Below, piece by piece: positions 1 to 10,905 of a DNA stretch of 64,000 bases (position 1 is its first letter; the number at the start of each line of letters is the position of its first letter). Where the stretch lies: contig CM073518.1 of NCBI GenBank assembly GCA_037074615.1, positions 4,960,001 through 5,024,000 on the forward strand. The letters are read 5' to 3'. A program made the position numbers and the translations under genes. Source of the stretch: Leucaena leucocephala (Eukaryota > Streptophyta > Magnoliopsida > Fabales > Fabaceae). The notes under the pieces were generated by a model. It ran no database searches. It saw only the letters and a list, made by a program, of their open reading frames with translations, and was not told the origin of the DNA.

Positions 1-679
1 TAGTGCCCGCAAATTTCAGGGGAACCCCCTCGTGCTTGCAAATGGCCGCATACACACAGAGTGCCTATCAGGTTCATCAAACTATAAGGGGAAAAACCGA
101 ATATTGTTTGAGGACGGTGAACGGACCAAGACAAACCCTCTTTCTGGTCTACCTCTTCAAGCAGAATGTCCTCTTGGGTGTAGTAGAAATTGGGTGCGTC
201 GAGCGTGGCAAATCCTCGGTGAAGGGCGGGTCATGGGGTTTGATCTTACTGAATAACTCGAATGGGCCAATGTAGTGTTCACCACCGGTTTGAAGCCATA
301 TGTGTAGGAGATTTGGAGCATTGGGAATGACGGTGCGCAAGACGTTTCTGAGCATACACCCGTTCACCTTGCAATTCTCAGCCTCGGTGGGTCGACTGGT
401 CCTGGACACGTAGAAGATGTGGGTCACGTCGGTCAATACGGAGAGCTTGGTTTCGGTGTCGTTTGGATCCGAGATATCGCACTGAATATATTCCACGGGA
501 TGATCGGCGTTCCAACTGGGTCGGGGGCGGCGAGCGACGCCATATACCTTCCATGGTCCACCGGGTGTGTCGGCGAGAGGTAAGATCGCGGCTAGGCTAT
601 TCCCAACTATGTCGGTAACGCCAATCACAAGAGCCACGCTCTTGAAACTTGGTGGCTGTTCATCTTCCCCTAGTTTCTT
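1..679 (-). pseudogene. PRISE (progesterone 5-beta-reductase/iridoid-synthase-like) pseudogene, exon 2, cut by window edge
   Basis: The reverse strand reads as exon 2 of the intact PRISE gene at 9357-10623: an acceptor AG, then codons for KKLGEDEQPPSF, then a Rossmann-fold reductase. It is broken in several ways. A one-base loss near position 208, after EDLPR, changes frame just before the catalytic NFYYT motif, which is still legible in another frame. The nucleotide-binding GVTGIVG is GVTDIVG, and the catalytic Lys of TGxKHY is Glu (TGGEHY). Exon 1 (MSWWWAGAIGAAK in the intact copy) is absent. The 3' part continues off the left edge at codons for EGVPLKF. The family is short-chain dehydrogenase/reductase-like enone reductases; that it is a dead copy is inferred from the frameshift and the lost catalytic residue. 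Confidence 0.9.
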
Positions 680-693
680 CTGGAGAGGAAGAT

Positions 694-850
694 GAAGGCT
701 ACGTTTGGTACGGAGGGTAGGTTAGGTTAATTTGAGAAAGGATACAGAAGTTATAAGTACGAAGATGTGGGGAGAAAAATAATATTTTTTATTTGATTTA
801 GGAGGAGAGGGGAAGGTAACTAATGAAAAATTGATAAATATACTCTTATA
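694..850. repeat. MITE-like repeat, copy A
   Basis: This GT/GA-rich then AT-rich stretch resembles, in inverted orientation, the stretch at 46150-46330. Both share a run around GATAATATTTTTT and the string AAAAATTGATAAATATA, and both end in a TTTGGT/TTTAGTT-like terminus. Each lies beside a PRISE pseudogene. No terminal duplication could be fixed. A MITE or other short non-autonomous element is the likeliest explanation. Confidence 0.45.
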
Positions 851-1532
851 TTTTTATTTAAATTTATTTATCTTTTATTTATAATATTTATATCAAAATT
901 ATTATTTTTTTATTTATAAATTTTAAAAATCTTTTTATTTCGTTTATATATATATATGATAAAAAAATGATAAAATTTAACAATATTTTTTATTAATTTT
1001 ATAATTATTATATATATTAATATAATTTGGTAGCTAACTTGGTAAACCCAGTCAGAAATAAAAGAAAGAAATGAACGTTTTATAATGGCCAAGAACAAAA
1101 GAAAGAAAGAAATATCTCTTGCATCATTTAACAAAAATAAACGAGAACGAAGTATCTTTTAGCTTGCATACGCTATCAAATAATACCACAGGATGTCCTG
1201 TAAAAAATGTTATGTTTTACATGAATTGGCCAACAGAATATAGCTCCATCTAAGAGTCCAAAAAGGCAACCCCTTTAAATGGCAACTCCCTTTGAAACTT
1301 CATCTTCCTAATACCTGTAGTTGTAGAAACGACAATTTAAGTAGGATGTATTCATCATCCATCTGAGGAAGCTGGAATAAATAAATGACTAGAAGCTACA
1401 GAACAAACAACAGAAGATTCAAATTTCCTTTTCAGCATTTAAACTTAACCACTGCAACTAAATTATATATACAACTATAGCCAAATCAAACAAAAATCTT
1501 CCAAAAGGAGTATGAAACCCACATCTTCTTAC
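851..1532. other. Noncoding; AT-rich, then probable intron remnant of the CSLC fragment
   Basis: About 850-1030 is extremely AT-rich with no supported ORF. From about 1050 to 1532 the reverse strand follows the GTAAGAAG donor of the CSLC-like exon and looks like intron sequence. I found no second CSLC exon in it. Confidence 0.4.
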
Positions 1533-2047
1533 CTCCCTCTCATTGCACATGAGAATCTAAACTAACACCTTTGGATAATCCTCGACATTCACATCCTCAT
1601 TTTTAGCATTTGCTAGATACTCCATGGGGGCCACAGGTTTCAAATGCCAGAATTTGATCCAGCAACATCCCAAGATTAAAATCATTCTGTCAATCGACTA
1701 TACCAAGAAGAGCACAATGCACATATTGGTTAAGCTCTGCAACGACGGCGCCAAGTAATCTGCCCGAATCTCAAGCCATTTCGCATAAACAAGATCAATC
1801 ATTCCATAAACGTCGGCATGGGCCGTCGGCTGGCTGAAATGCTATCCCTTGAAGTAAGCAACGACCTTATACACGAGCAAAAAGAGAACGACAATCCAGA
1901 ACAACTCTTGATCGGAAGGGACGGTTTGTATGTCGACGGTGAGAAAAGAGCGAGTAGAGCCGTCGGATTTGTCGTCAAGAAGGTCATGGCCCGTAGCTCG
2001 CTGCTTGTTCCACCATTCCTAAAACTCGTGATTTGGGGTCGAGACAT
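1533..2047 (-). pseudogene. CSLC-type (cellulose synthase-like C, xyloglucan glucan synthase family) exon 1 pseudogene
   Basis: One reverse-strand frame reads as the N-terminal exon of a CSLC protein. In order it shows an EWWNKQR-type start, a first membrane segment (FWIVVLFLLVYKVVAYFKG), DVYGMIDLVYAKWLEIRADY, LAPSLQSLTNMCIVLFL, a second hydrophobic stretch (MILILGCCWIKF), and VEDYPKVLV then MCNERE at a splice donor (GAG/GTAAGAAG). CSLC enzymes make the glucan backbone of xyloglucan in the Golgi. Four in-frame stops interrupt this frame, at 2019-2021, 1842-1844, 1698-1700 and 1557-1559. An apparent TC duplication just after the ATG also shifts frame. No catalytic exon (D,D,D,QxxRW) is present, so this is a captured or truncated fragment. 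The assignment is from recalled family sequence. Confidence 0.85.
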
Positions 2048-2149
2048 AGAAGAAGGAGCAGGAGGTAGAAGAAGAAGAAGCGAGAAAGAGATCTGAAGAG
2101 TCACCAAGGGCAAACGTGGAATATTGCAAAATAATTAAAAGTAATTTAG

Positions 2150-2340
2150 TCCGTATAAAATATAATATTTCTCAACCCTTCAAAAAATCCTAAATTTAGA
2201 AGGGTGAGAGAGAGGGGTAGGGGAGTAGAAAAAGATAAAAAAAATTCTCTCTCCTCCCTTCTATTTTTCCTAACCAAACACATTTATCTCCCCTTCCCTA
2301 CCTTCCTTTTCAAAACCCCCAACTAAATAATGCCGAGAGG
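2150..2340. repeat. MITE-like repeat, copies B (right border of the CSLC insert)
   Basis: The stretch contains CCTAACCAAACACATTT and CCTCCC/CCTTCCC blocks. Its reverse complement resembles 45325-45500: both have CGGCATTATTT, a GTTGG run, GGGAGGGGAG-like tracts and GTGTTTGGTT. It lies between the CSLC fragment and a return to PRISE intron sequence. Boundaries are approximate. Confidence 0.45.
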
Positions 2341-2385
2341 ATGGGAATAGTGGAGAGGCAGATAACGTAGGAAAAATAATGTAGG
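2341..2385 (-). other. Remnant of PRISE intron 1
   Basis: The string GGAATAGTGGAGAGGCAG, followed by GTAGGAAAAATA, closely matches intron 1 of the intact PRISE gene (about 10508-10545). In the intact gene this sequence sits within 25 bases of exon 2. Here exon 2 of the left copy starts 1.66 kb away, at 679. The simplest reading is that everything between about 697 and 2340 was inserted into the intron of the left PRISE copy. Confidence 0.65.
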
Positions 2386-3153
2386 GTATTATCGTCTTTT
2401 CATCCTAGGTCAATAATATCAGAATTAAGCTAATCAATAATCATGCACAACCAAGCATTGGGTGGGCGCCATCAATCTCATGTTTCGCATGATACCAAAA
2501 AAATATTAACTCAGACAAAAGAAACAAAAGAAATGCAACCAAAAGTTGATAAAGCGTTGACTAACTCGTACAATTATAAATTTAAATTTTATTATTAATA
2601 TAAAAATTTATTAATAAACTATTTATAAATATATTTATAAGTAATTTTTAAATTTAAAAATATATTTTAACCCTTATGATCAATCTACTTAAACTTATCT
2701 TTTATAAAAAAAATATTAATTAAATCATTATAATGTGATCCTTAGAGCATTAAAAATAAAAAACTGTTTTTTATAGTGCCCATGACATATTGTATTGGAT
2801 AATGACAGACTGATACATACATATTTTATTGGACATGTTATTCTACCCCTTGTGATCCATTTCTATGATATAAACATGAATTCAGTAAAAATATCAATTT
2901 ATTTAAAATTAAAATATCTTCATCTAGATCGTTTAATCAAAGGGTTTTTGAATTATTAATACTTAACCATTAGAAAAATTATTAAAATTTTGATGTTTAG
3001 TTTAAACTAAATACAGACACCATGCGTTACACTAAGTCTGAAAAATAAGTTGCATTATTTGTTAATATTGTAAATTATTAAAGCTTTTCTGCGTTATATT
3101 GATGTTTTTGAAGGAAACGTATGGGCCGAAAACACTTTCTACCCACTAAAGAC
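2386..3153. other. Noncoding AT-rich intergenic DNA
   Basis: No ORF with recognisable content and no PRISE exon 1 was found. The stretch ends at the left target-site duplication of the LINE. Confidence 0.6.
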
Positions 3154-3168
3154 AAAATGACAATTGAA
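3154..3168. repeat. Target-site duplication of the LINE, 3' side
   Basis: AAAATGACAATTGAA directly precedes a T tract, which is the poly(A) tail of the minus-strand LINE. It matches AAAATGACAATCGAA at 8938-8952 at 14 of 15 positions. This fixes the ends of the insertion. Confidence 0.9.
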
Positions 3169-3379
3169 TTTTTTTTTTTTGGAGAGAGAGGACGGTACCT
3201 CCAGAGTTTATTAGATGCCCTCACTTAAAGTAGCGGAGGAATACCGTAGTTACAAAAGTAAATTAGATCATTATAAACTAAACAGTCAAAGTAAAACTAT
3301 ACAACTTATCTATGACAAGAAAAGTTTTACAAAAGCAATCTATAAATGTTAAAGCTATTCAAAGTGTGACTAACAATAG

Positions 3380-6300
3380 ATGTTACTTGTGTTAAAATTA
3401 TGTCGAGAGAATATGCTTCATCTGCAAAAATTTGCCTATTCCTAGCCTCCCATAATTTCCAACAAATAATGCTTATACGAATTTTTCAAGAAATATGTAG
3501 TTGCTTAGTTAAAATAATTTTCTTTAGCCACTTAACAATATCTTGTCCAAAAAAATCAATGCAAAAATCTCGAGGGAGGATTTTCTTCCAAACACTAGAA
3601 GCCAAAGGATAGAATTTAAAAATGTGATCTATATCCTCAATACCCCCATGACAAAGCTCATAAGTCAAATGAGTTATTAACTTACGTCTGTACATTTCCT
3701 TATTTGTAAGGAGCTTCTGTTTGAGTAAAAGCCACATAAAGGTTCTAACACGATGTGCCATTGGTAACTTCCATATTTGTTTCCAAACTTTATCGACATT
3801 GTTCCAATTGAGAGATTCTATAGCTTGATATGCTGATTTGACAGTAAAAATACCTGCAGAGGTTAGATGCCAAAAATAGAGCGGAGGTTGCGGCAATCTG
3901 TCTAGATGAATAAAAGCTATATCCTGTAAAACATTATGAGGTAAGAGATGATTAAAAAGATGCCATTTCCAAGAACTATTGCTATCAATGTAATCAATTA
4001 TTGGTCGAGAAAGATCTGCTTCAGGGATGCTTGCAGAAGCAAGATACTTCAGAGGGACAAGATCAGTGACCCAGAAATCCAACCAAAATCTAATTAAGGT
4101 ACCATCCCCAGGCTTCTATTTAATGTGGCAATATGTGTCTTACCAAAATTTTGATAAATTCTTCCACAAATAAGAACAATTAGGTTTAGTAATGGAATCT
4201 AATTTAATGTTCATGCAGTATTTACGTCTTAGGACTTTAACCCATAATAAATCAGGCTGAGAAACAAGTTTGAAGATAAGCTTTGAAAGAAAAGCCTTAT
4301 TATGGGACTCAATGCAAAATAAACCACAACCACCATTTTTCAATGGTTGACAGAGGTCTGTCCACTTAACAAGATTAACTCTTCGTTGATCAACAGAGTA
4401 TCCCCAAAAGTACTCTGCATCACATAAAAAGGAATAGAGGATAGCACAGACTTGGCAAGAGTGATACGACCAGCAAGAGATAGAGAGCGACTTTTCCAAC
4501 CTACAAGTTTAGTTTGAATCTTGTCCAAGATATATTTATAAGTTTTGGAGGAAACTCTACCAGTAATCAAAGGGACTCCAAGATATTTCCCAAAAGAATG
4601 TGTTTGTTGATATCCTAACTTGTTAGAAATATCATGCTGAGTAGAAGAACAAACATTCCGTGAGAAATAAACTTTTGTTTTAGATTGACTTATCTTGTGT
4701 CCTAAAGAATGGCAAAAATTGAAAAGAACCTGCTGAATTACTTGGATTTGAGTGTCATTTGCATGTCCAAAAATGATCAAGTCATCAGCAAAAAAGAGAT
4801 GAGAAAGAGGTACACCCTGTTGTCCCATTTTAATAGTCTTCCATGCATCAGATGAAACTTCAAGTGAGATGGCTTGTGAAAGTCTCTCCATACATAACAC
4901 AAAAATGTAAGGAGATAACGGGTCTCCTTGCCTAATACCCCGATTAGGCTTAAAAGAAGTAGAAGGTTTCCCATTCCATAAAATTTGCATACCTGGGGAT
5001 GTGATACTGTCCATAATTAACCGTATTATAATTTGCGGGAGCTGTGTGTCCTCTAAAGTGTCTTTGATAAAATCCCATCGCAATCTATCAAAAGCCTTTT
5101 CCAGATCAACTTTAATAGCAAGCCAGCCACTTTTCCCTTGTTTCTTCCTCATCGAATGAATCACCTTCTGAGCTATAATAATGTTATCAATGATACTTCT
5201 ACCTTTGATGAAGCTCGATTGGTAAGGACCAATAAGATTAGGAAGGATACTTGTGAGTCGGTTAACCACTACTTTATTGATAGTCTTATATATTACAGAA
5301 TACAAACTTATAGGCCGAAAATCTTTGATGAGCTTAGGTATACCAACTTTAGGGATGAGGGCAATAAGTGTACGATTAAGAGTTGGGTCAAGTGGAGTTC
5401 CAGACCAAAGATCAACAATTAACTCATGTATTTTTGGACCCAAGATCTGCCAATTACTTTGAAAGAATAATGCATGCAAACCATCAATTCCTGGGGACTT
5501 AAGTGGCTTCATATCAAAAACTGCACTTTTAACTTCATCAAGAGAAACAATTCCTTGAATAGTCTCAACATCCAAACTAGATATAGGAGCAAACATACCT
5601 TTTATAGATAGCGGATGAAATTGAGGATCTTCTAGAGAGTAAAGATTGACAAAAAATTCTCGAGCGTGATCTGAAAGTTGGTTCTCATCTTCGATCCAAA
5701 TGCCTTGGTCATTTTTTAGTTGAGAGATCCGATTGCGTCTCTTTCGTATAAGTGCTATGGTATGAAAGTACGATGTATTTCGATCCCATTGGCAGAGCCA
5801 TTCTGAGTTTGATTTTTGAACCCAGAGAAGCTCCTCTTGTAGACAGGTATCTTCAAATTCCACCATGAGAGATTGTTCAAGCTCTATTAAAAAAGAGGAG
5901 AAGGGGCGAGACTCAAGACTTTTCTGAATACCTCTGAGACGTTGAAGCAGTACACTTTTACGTTTCCCTATTGAGCCAAAAGTTGTCAAGTTCCAATATT
6001 GGGCTAGTAAGGTGAAAGGGATGATCCCATCAACTAAGTTCACATTTGGAGCCCACGTCTGCTTTACTAGATCTGAGAAACCAGGATGGGAAAGCCATGA
6101 AGCAAGGAACTTGAAAAGCTTATCTGATGATGTGGGCTGTGAATTAAATCCCATCTTAATTTGGATGGGCCTATGATCAGAAAGAATTTTTGGCAAGTGA
6201 GAGACCCAACTATTTTGAAAAATATTAAACCAGGCTTGATTACATAAAGCACGATCAAGTCTAACAAGTAAAGTGCCACGCCTCCAAGTATACTTGGGTC

Positions 6301-6829
6301 CTTGAAAACCCATATCAATTAAACCATTACTATGAATGAAAGATTTGAAGAGATTACACCCATTGTTTATCCTCCCTGATCCTCCACTTCTTTCCGATGC
6401 TTCGGTGGTTGAATTAAAATCTCCCGCTAATAACCAAGGCTGATTGGAGGATCCAAAGTGAGAAAGATCCTCCCAAAGATATTTTCGAGGGCCTGGATGA
6501 GGACTGCCATACACAGCAGAGAAAAAGAAGCTTGTTCGTTAAGTTATAAATGTTACCTTCATATGAATAAACTGAAAATGATTAATGAGGACATTCAGCT
6601 CTATTCTATCTGTCCATAAAATCCAGATTCCACCGGAGAAACCCGAAGCCTCCACACGATAAGAATGATGGAAGTTTAATTTTTTAATAACTTTGTCAGC
6701 TTTAACACCTGAAATACGAGGTTCTAAAATAACAAAAATGTCAGGTTTGTAATTATGAACAAAAGATTTAAAAATTGCAGAGAACCTCTTGTCCGATGCT
6801 CCTTGACAGTTCCAAGTAATAATGGACAT
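3380..6829 (-). pseudogene. LINE ORF2 (endonuclease-reverse transcriptase), disrupted
   Basis: The ATG lies two bases after the ORF1 stop codon. The protein begins MSIITWNCQG, the start of an exonuclease/endonuclease/phosphatase domain, with WLLAGDFN and SDHRPI further on. The reverse transcriptase follows: LIALIPK, RPISL, KVDLEKAFD, RQGDPLSPYIF and the active site FADDLIIFG. A zf-RVT domain near 3486-3800 comes next (SAYQAIE, WKLPMAHRVRTFMWLLL). Breaks are a TAA at 6539-6541 inside the endonuclease, an apparent deletion of roughly 15-17 codons with a frame change near 4410 (after FYVMQS), and further stops at about 4140 and between there and 4082. After zf-RVT a readable tail (WKLWEARNRQIFADE) remains beyond another stop near 3486. 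Confidence 0.92.
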
Positions 6830-6831
6830 AA

Positions 6832-8574
6832 TTAACTAGAAAGGTCAGGAGAAAATTCTACTCCCTCAACAAGCATTGCATTGGCATCTTCTTGTATTTC
6901 ATTTGATAGGCCTCTAGCTATGTCTTTCATAGCTTTGGTAGAAATTCCAAGTTCTTGCTCATTGGGCTTGACACCCAGGTTATGAATTGTAAGCCCAGTG
7001 GAGATTTTCACTCCTCTACTTTTAGCAATTGGGTCCGGTGGCTTAGGCTGTTGTAATTGTTGTCCCAAAACATGAGGAATTTGAGTACTTTCCTGATGAG
7101 CAGATGAATTATCATGCTGACTTTGTGGGTTTCTGACATCATGAATCACGATGGCAATGTTGTTAATGTTGTCTAGTTGGGTGGGCATTTTATATGCTGT
7201 GAAAGATGCAGATTCAAAAATACAATCCTTGTTAATTGCAGTGTGGGTTTTATCTTCTTTTCTAGATATTGGCTCATACCTCTTGGCAACTTTTTGTTCT
7301 TTTCCTCTTCGTCTTGGGCCATACGTGTTGCTCTATGGTTGTTGCCTTACAATGTCATACACATCGTGCCTATTCTCTAGAATACCTTCGGCATCATTCA
7401 GAGCCTCAAACCTCAATTTATTGGAGGCATTTCTAGTGGTGGTGTGAGATGCACCATTTCTGGTCCCATTTGCAATTGGCCTCTTTCGTCTCTGCACCTG
7501 CATCCATTCACCAAAAGGAGTAGTGCCACTCGTGTGGAAACTCTAAGGCTTGTCACACACCGAAGGATTAAGAGTACCCAACAAAGCTTCCCTGTTGACC
7601 GGCACCTTTTTTGGATATGATTGTTCCAAGTGCCCATACATTCCACAATGAAAACAGATAGTTGGAAGATTTTCATACTCAACAAAAATTAATTCATTAT
7701 CAACTTGAATCTTAGAAATCAAAGGCTTAGTAAGGTCAAGAGAAACAGTCAGACGAGCGAATTTACCCCTGTCCCCTATTTTCGTATTGTAATCTACCCG
7801 AATAACTTCACCAAATACTTTCCCGATTGATCTAATGATGGTCTTGTGGTAGTATCTAGCTGGAAGACGAGGCAGACGAACCCACCCAGTAACATGATTA
7901 ATCACATGATTCTCTGGCTTGAAAGATGGAGACCACGGTTGTACAGTGAGGTAATGGCCAAAAATGACCCAAGGACCATCAATTAAAGCACTCTGAAAGT
8001 CTAAGTCATCTTTAAACTTGACAAGGAAACAATCATCATCAAGATCAGAGACATGGAATTTTCCTTTTGGTTTCCATATAAGTTGAAGTTGAGTGCGTAA
8101 GGCACGGAGACTTATGGTTCGACCCAAGAGCTTTATAATAACTGCAAATCCCATCCTCTTATTCAGCACATCAATAATGTGAGTAGAGAAATTTACCGGG
8201 GGAATGTTGCCATTCATGCCGATAGTTATGTCTCATTGGCTAAGCACAACCTCTTCTTCTTCTTCTTCTTCTGCTTGGTGTCCGTTCATGAGAAGCTTCT
8301 CCTTGAAGGATGGACAACGATTTCCAGGTGTTTGGTTATCAACATTCATCGAACTGGGTTGAATCACCGTGGCTGTGATGTTCTCCATCGGTGTTCCAGG
8401 AACATTGTCTGGTAATGGGGTTGCTAATGCATGAGGTTCTAAGGGACAATCGGAATCTTCAATATCTATGATTTCATTCTGATCGTTCCTAAGTTTCACT
8501 TTTTTTGTGGATCGATCATCATCTGGAGGCAGGGGTTTTTCATCCTTAAGGATGCTAGAGAAAGAGAGAGACAT
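6832..8574 (-). pseudogene. LINE ORF1 (DUF4283 / zinc-knuckle gag-like protein), three nonsense codons
   Basis: A single frame of about 580 codons runs from MSLSFSSILKD to VEFSPDLSS and ends two bases before ORF2. It contains a Glu-rich run (GAA/GAG microsatellite), a DUF4283-type RNA-binding region (DGPWVIFGHYLTVQPW, VRLPRLPARYY) and a CCHC-like zinc knuckle, CFHCGMYGHLEQSY, whose last Cys is Tyr. In-frame stops occur at 8233-8235 (TGA), 7543-7545 (TAG) and 7333-7335 (TAG). No frameshift is needed, so it died by point mutation. In related LINEs this protein binds the element RNA. Confidence 0.88.
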
Positions 8575-8937
8575 TACCTCAGCAATAAAACAAAACTAGG
8601 GCGATGGATTGATTGATCAACGACGAGAACAAGAGAGTGAACATTAATAATGCGAGGTCTTCAAAGAGTGAACAGTTTTCTTTCGATAATGAACAGTGAC
8701 TTCGTCTTCAAAAGGAGCAGTCTCCCTGAAAACGAAGTTGCGATAGGGAAGATCGAACGCAAAGGTATACAGAGACTAGAAACGCGGAGCAAGAAAGTTA
8801 CGACAGGGAAGATCAAACGCAAGCACAGATCTGGAACGAGCTCATTCACTGTAGCATATCTTTCACCGGCACTGTAGCATATCTTCTCTGAGAGAGAGCA
8901 TCTTCAATTTGTCGAGTATCTAATAATTAAAAGCATT

Positions 8938-8952
8938 AAAATGACAATCGAA
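8938..8952. repeat. Target-site duplication of the LINE, 5' side
   Basis: AAAATGACAATCGAA is the partner of the 15-mer at 3154-3168, with one T/C difference. The LINE 5' leader starts directly beside it. Confidence 0.9.
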
Positions 8953-9356
8953 ATTGGCTTTTTCTTTTCAATTTTATAGAGATCAAATCAAGTTTTTTTT
9001 TCACTAACGAGTTGGGTTTAACGGAATTGCCCGTCCTACGAGGTTTTAAGATTTTGACTTGATTTTTGAGCCAACATTTCGGAAACAGCATCAATGTCCT
9101 GATAAGAATTCTGCCATCAATTTCAACTTGAAGAATATCGTTCTCTCACCATTCTGAACACAATAAGCACAAAATTTAAAAGCCTCTTATGAGACAAATC
9201 TCACGTCCAACAGCAGCAAACACAGTCCTACTAACATATAATAATGTGGCAGCAAATAGATTACAAACATCCCGCACACTTATTTTAGAAGCGGTTCCCG
9301 ATAACAAGTTGAAAGTTGAAACAACCCATTGCGATGCTGTGCTTTCACCAACGTTA
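8953..9356. other. Spacer and 3' flank of the PRISE gene
   Basis: About 400 bases downstream of the minus-strand PRISE stop codon. It should hold the PRISE 3' UTR and polyadenylation region. I see no separate gene. Confidence 0.5.
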
Positions 9357-10623
9357 CTAAGGCACAATCTTGTAGGCTTTGGCTTTATCTATCCAAGTTA
9401 TGAAAGAATTCTTGGAGTTTCTAAATCCCAAGAAACCATGTTCTTTAGCCTTGTTCATGCTATCTAACACCGATTCAGCCTGAAACATGAAATCAGCAAA
9501 CCCCCAGTTACCGACCTCTTCCAGCTTCGTGGGCTGCAACTGATTCTCTCTCACAATCTCTTCCCATATCAGGCCTTTGTCCTTCATCATCTCCGTCAAC
9601 TTCAAATCCGAACCTTCTTCAAACCCGTACTCTTCAATCCCAAACTTTTCAGCCAACACCTTCCACAAGTGCTTCCACTTAAACACATCACCGTTGTTGC
9701 AGTTAAAGGCTTCGTTCCTTGCACACGTGTCCACCGCCGCCCATACCTGCTGCTCTGCGACCAGATCAGCATCTGAAGCGACGGAATAGCACTCCCACGC
9801 CGCTATAGAGCCGGGAAATTTCAAGGGAACCCCCTCGTGCTTGCAGATGGCCGCATACACACAAAGCGTGCCTATCAGGTTCATCAAACTATAAGGCGAA
9901 AACCCGAGTATCACTTGAGGACGGTGAACGGACCAAGACAAGCCCTCTTTCTTGTTGGCTTCTTCAAACAGAATGTCCTCTTGGGTGTAGTAGAAATTAG
10001 GCGCGTTGAGTCGGGGCAAGTCCTCGGTGAAAGGTGTATCATAGATCTGTATCTTGCCAAATAACTCAAATGGACCAACGTAGTGTTTAGCACCGGTTTG
10101 AAGGCATATATGACGGAGATTCGGAGCATTTGGGATGACGGCGCGGAGGACGTTCCTGAGCATACGACCATTCTCCTGGCAGTTCTCCGCCTCGGTGGGT
10201 CGACTTATCCAGGATACATAGAAGATGTGGCTCACATCGGTCAATCCGGAGAGCTTGGCTTCGGCGTCGTTTGCATCGGAGACATCGCACTGGATATATT
10301 GGATGGGATGATCGGCGTTCCAGGTGGGTCTGGGGCGGCGACCGACGCCGTAGACCTTCCATGGTCCGCCGGGTGTGTCGGCGAGAGGTAAGATCTCGGC
10401 TAGGCTATTGCCCACGATGCCGGTAACACCAATCACTAGACCCACGCTCTGGAAACTTGGTGGCTGTTCATCTTCACCAAGTTTCTTCTGGAGCGGGAGA
10501 TGAAAGAATGAGAATAGTGGAGAGGCAGAGAAAGTAGGAAAAATATAGGAATGAAGGAAGTGAGAAGGAGGAGAGATAACTTACCTTGGCAGCACCGATT
10601 GCTCCAGCCCACCACCAGCTCAT
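9357..10623 (-). CDS. Progesterone 5-beta-reductase/iridoid-synthase-like enone reductase (PRISE), intact
   Basis: Two exons encode 389 residues, the usual length of the family. Exon 1 is 10623-10585 (MSWWWAGAIGAAK, donor GTAAGTT). Exon 2 is 10487-9357 (acceptor CTCCAG, then KKLGEDEQPPSF). PRISE proteins are NADPH-dependent 1,4-enone reductases related to short-chain dehydrogenases; members reduce progesterone, small enones or 8-oxogeranial. Visible hallmarks are the dinucleotide-binding GVTGIVG, Lys147 in TGAKHY and Tyr179 in NFYYT, which fall at the catalytic positions of the Digitalis enzyme numbering. Also present are SVHRP, GFSPYSLMN, EAFNCNNGDVFKWKHLW and the C-terminal KAYKIVP. I saw no frameshift or stop. 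Substrate cannot be told from sequence. Several dead copies surround it. Confidence 0.96.
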
Positions 10624-10840
10624 AGTTCAATGTGGAGTCTTTGACGGGTCACAGGAAGATGCCAAATAATATCCGATCTTTGAGAGTAAGTGGATTTGTT
10701 GCGTTCGCTTGTTGAAATTAGACAGAGTAGATCTCAAACGCCAGCTATTCCATCCCCATCCAGCTGTAACCGGTCGATTAATCCTGGACTGATTATCTCC
10801 AGAGGAGAGCCGATGAGTATATTGTCGTCCTCTCCCTTCG

Positions 10841-10873
10841 TTTTTCTTTTTCTTTTTCTTTTTCTTTTTCTTT
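10841..10873. repeat. (TTTTTC)n microsatellite
   Basis: Five tandem TTTTTC-like units in a pyrimidine-rich stretch upstream of the PRISE gene. Simple repeat. Confidence 0.85.
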
Positions 10874-10905
10874 CTCCTTCTTTCTACCCTTCTTTCTTTT
10901 TCTAG

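Larger units (their letters stand above)
3169..8937 (-). mobile_element. Full-length but inactive plant L1-type LINE retrotransposon
   Basis: The element is 5.77 kb on the minus strand: a 5' leader of about 360 bases, ORF1 (DUF4283/zinc-knuckle protein), ORF2 (endonuclease, reverse transcriptase, zf-RVT), a 3' UTR, and a poly(A) tail seen as the T tract at 3169-3180. A 15-bp target duplication with one mismatch brackets it, so it is complete at both ends. Three in-frame stops in ORF1, at least three in ORF2 and an internal deletion in ORF2 mean it cannot move on its own. No RNase H domain follows zf-RVT, unlike the LINE fragment near 25 kb. The single mismatch in the duplication suggests a moderately old insertion. 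Confidence 0.95.

Noticed and set aside
1818..2096. Plus-strand ORF of 92 codons
   Set aside because: Antisense shadow of the CSLC-like pseudogene exon; no recognisable protein content.
9189..9467. Plus-strand ORF overlapping the PRISE 3' end
   Set aside because: Shadow of the intact PRISE gene and its 3' flank.
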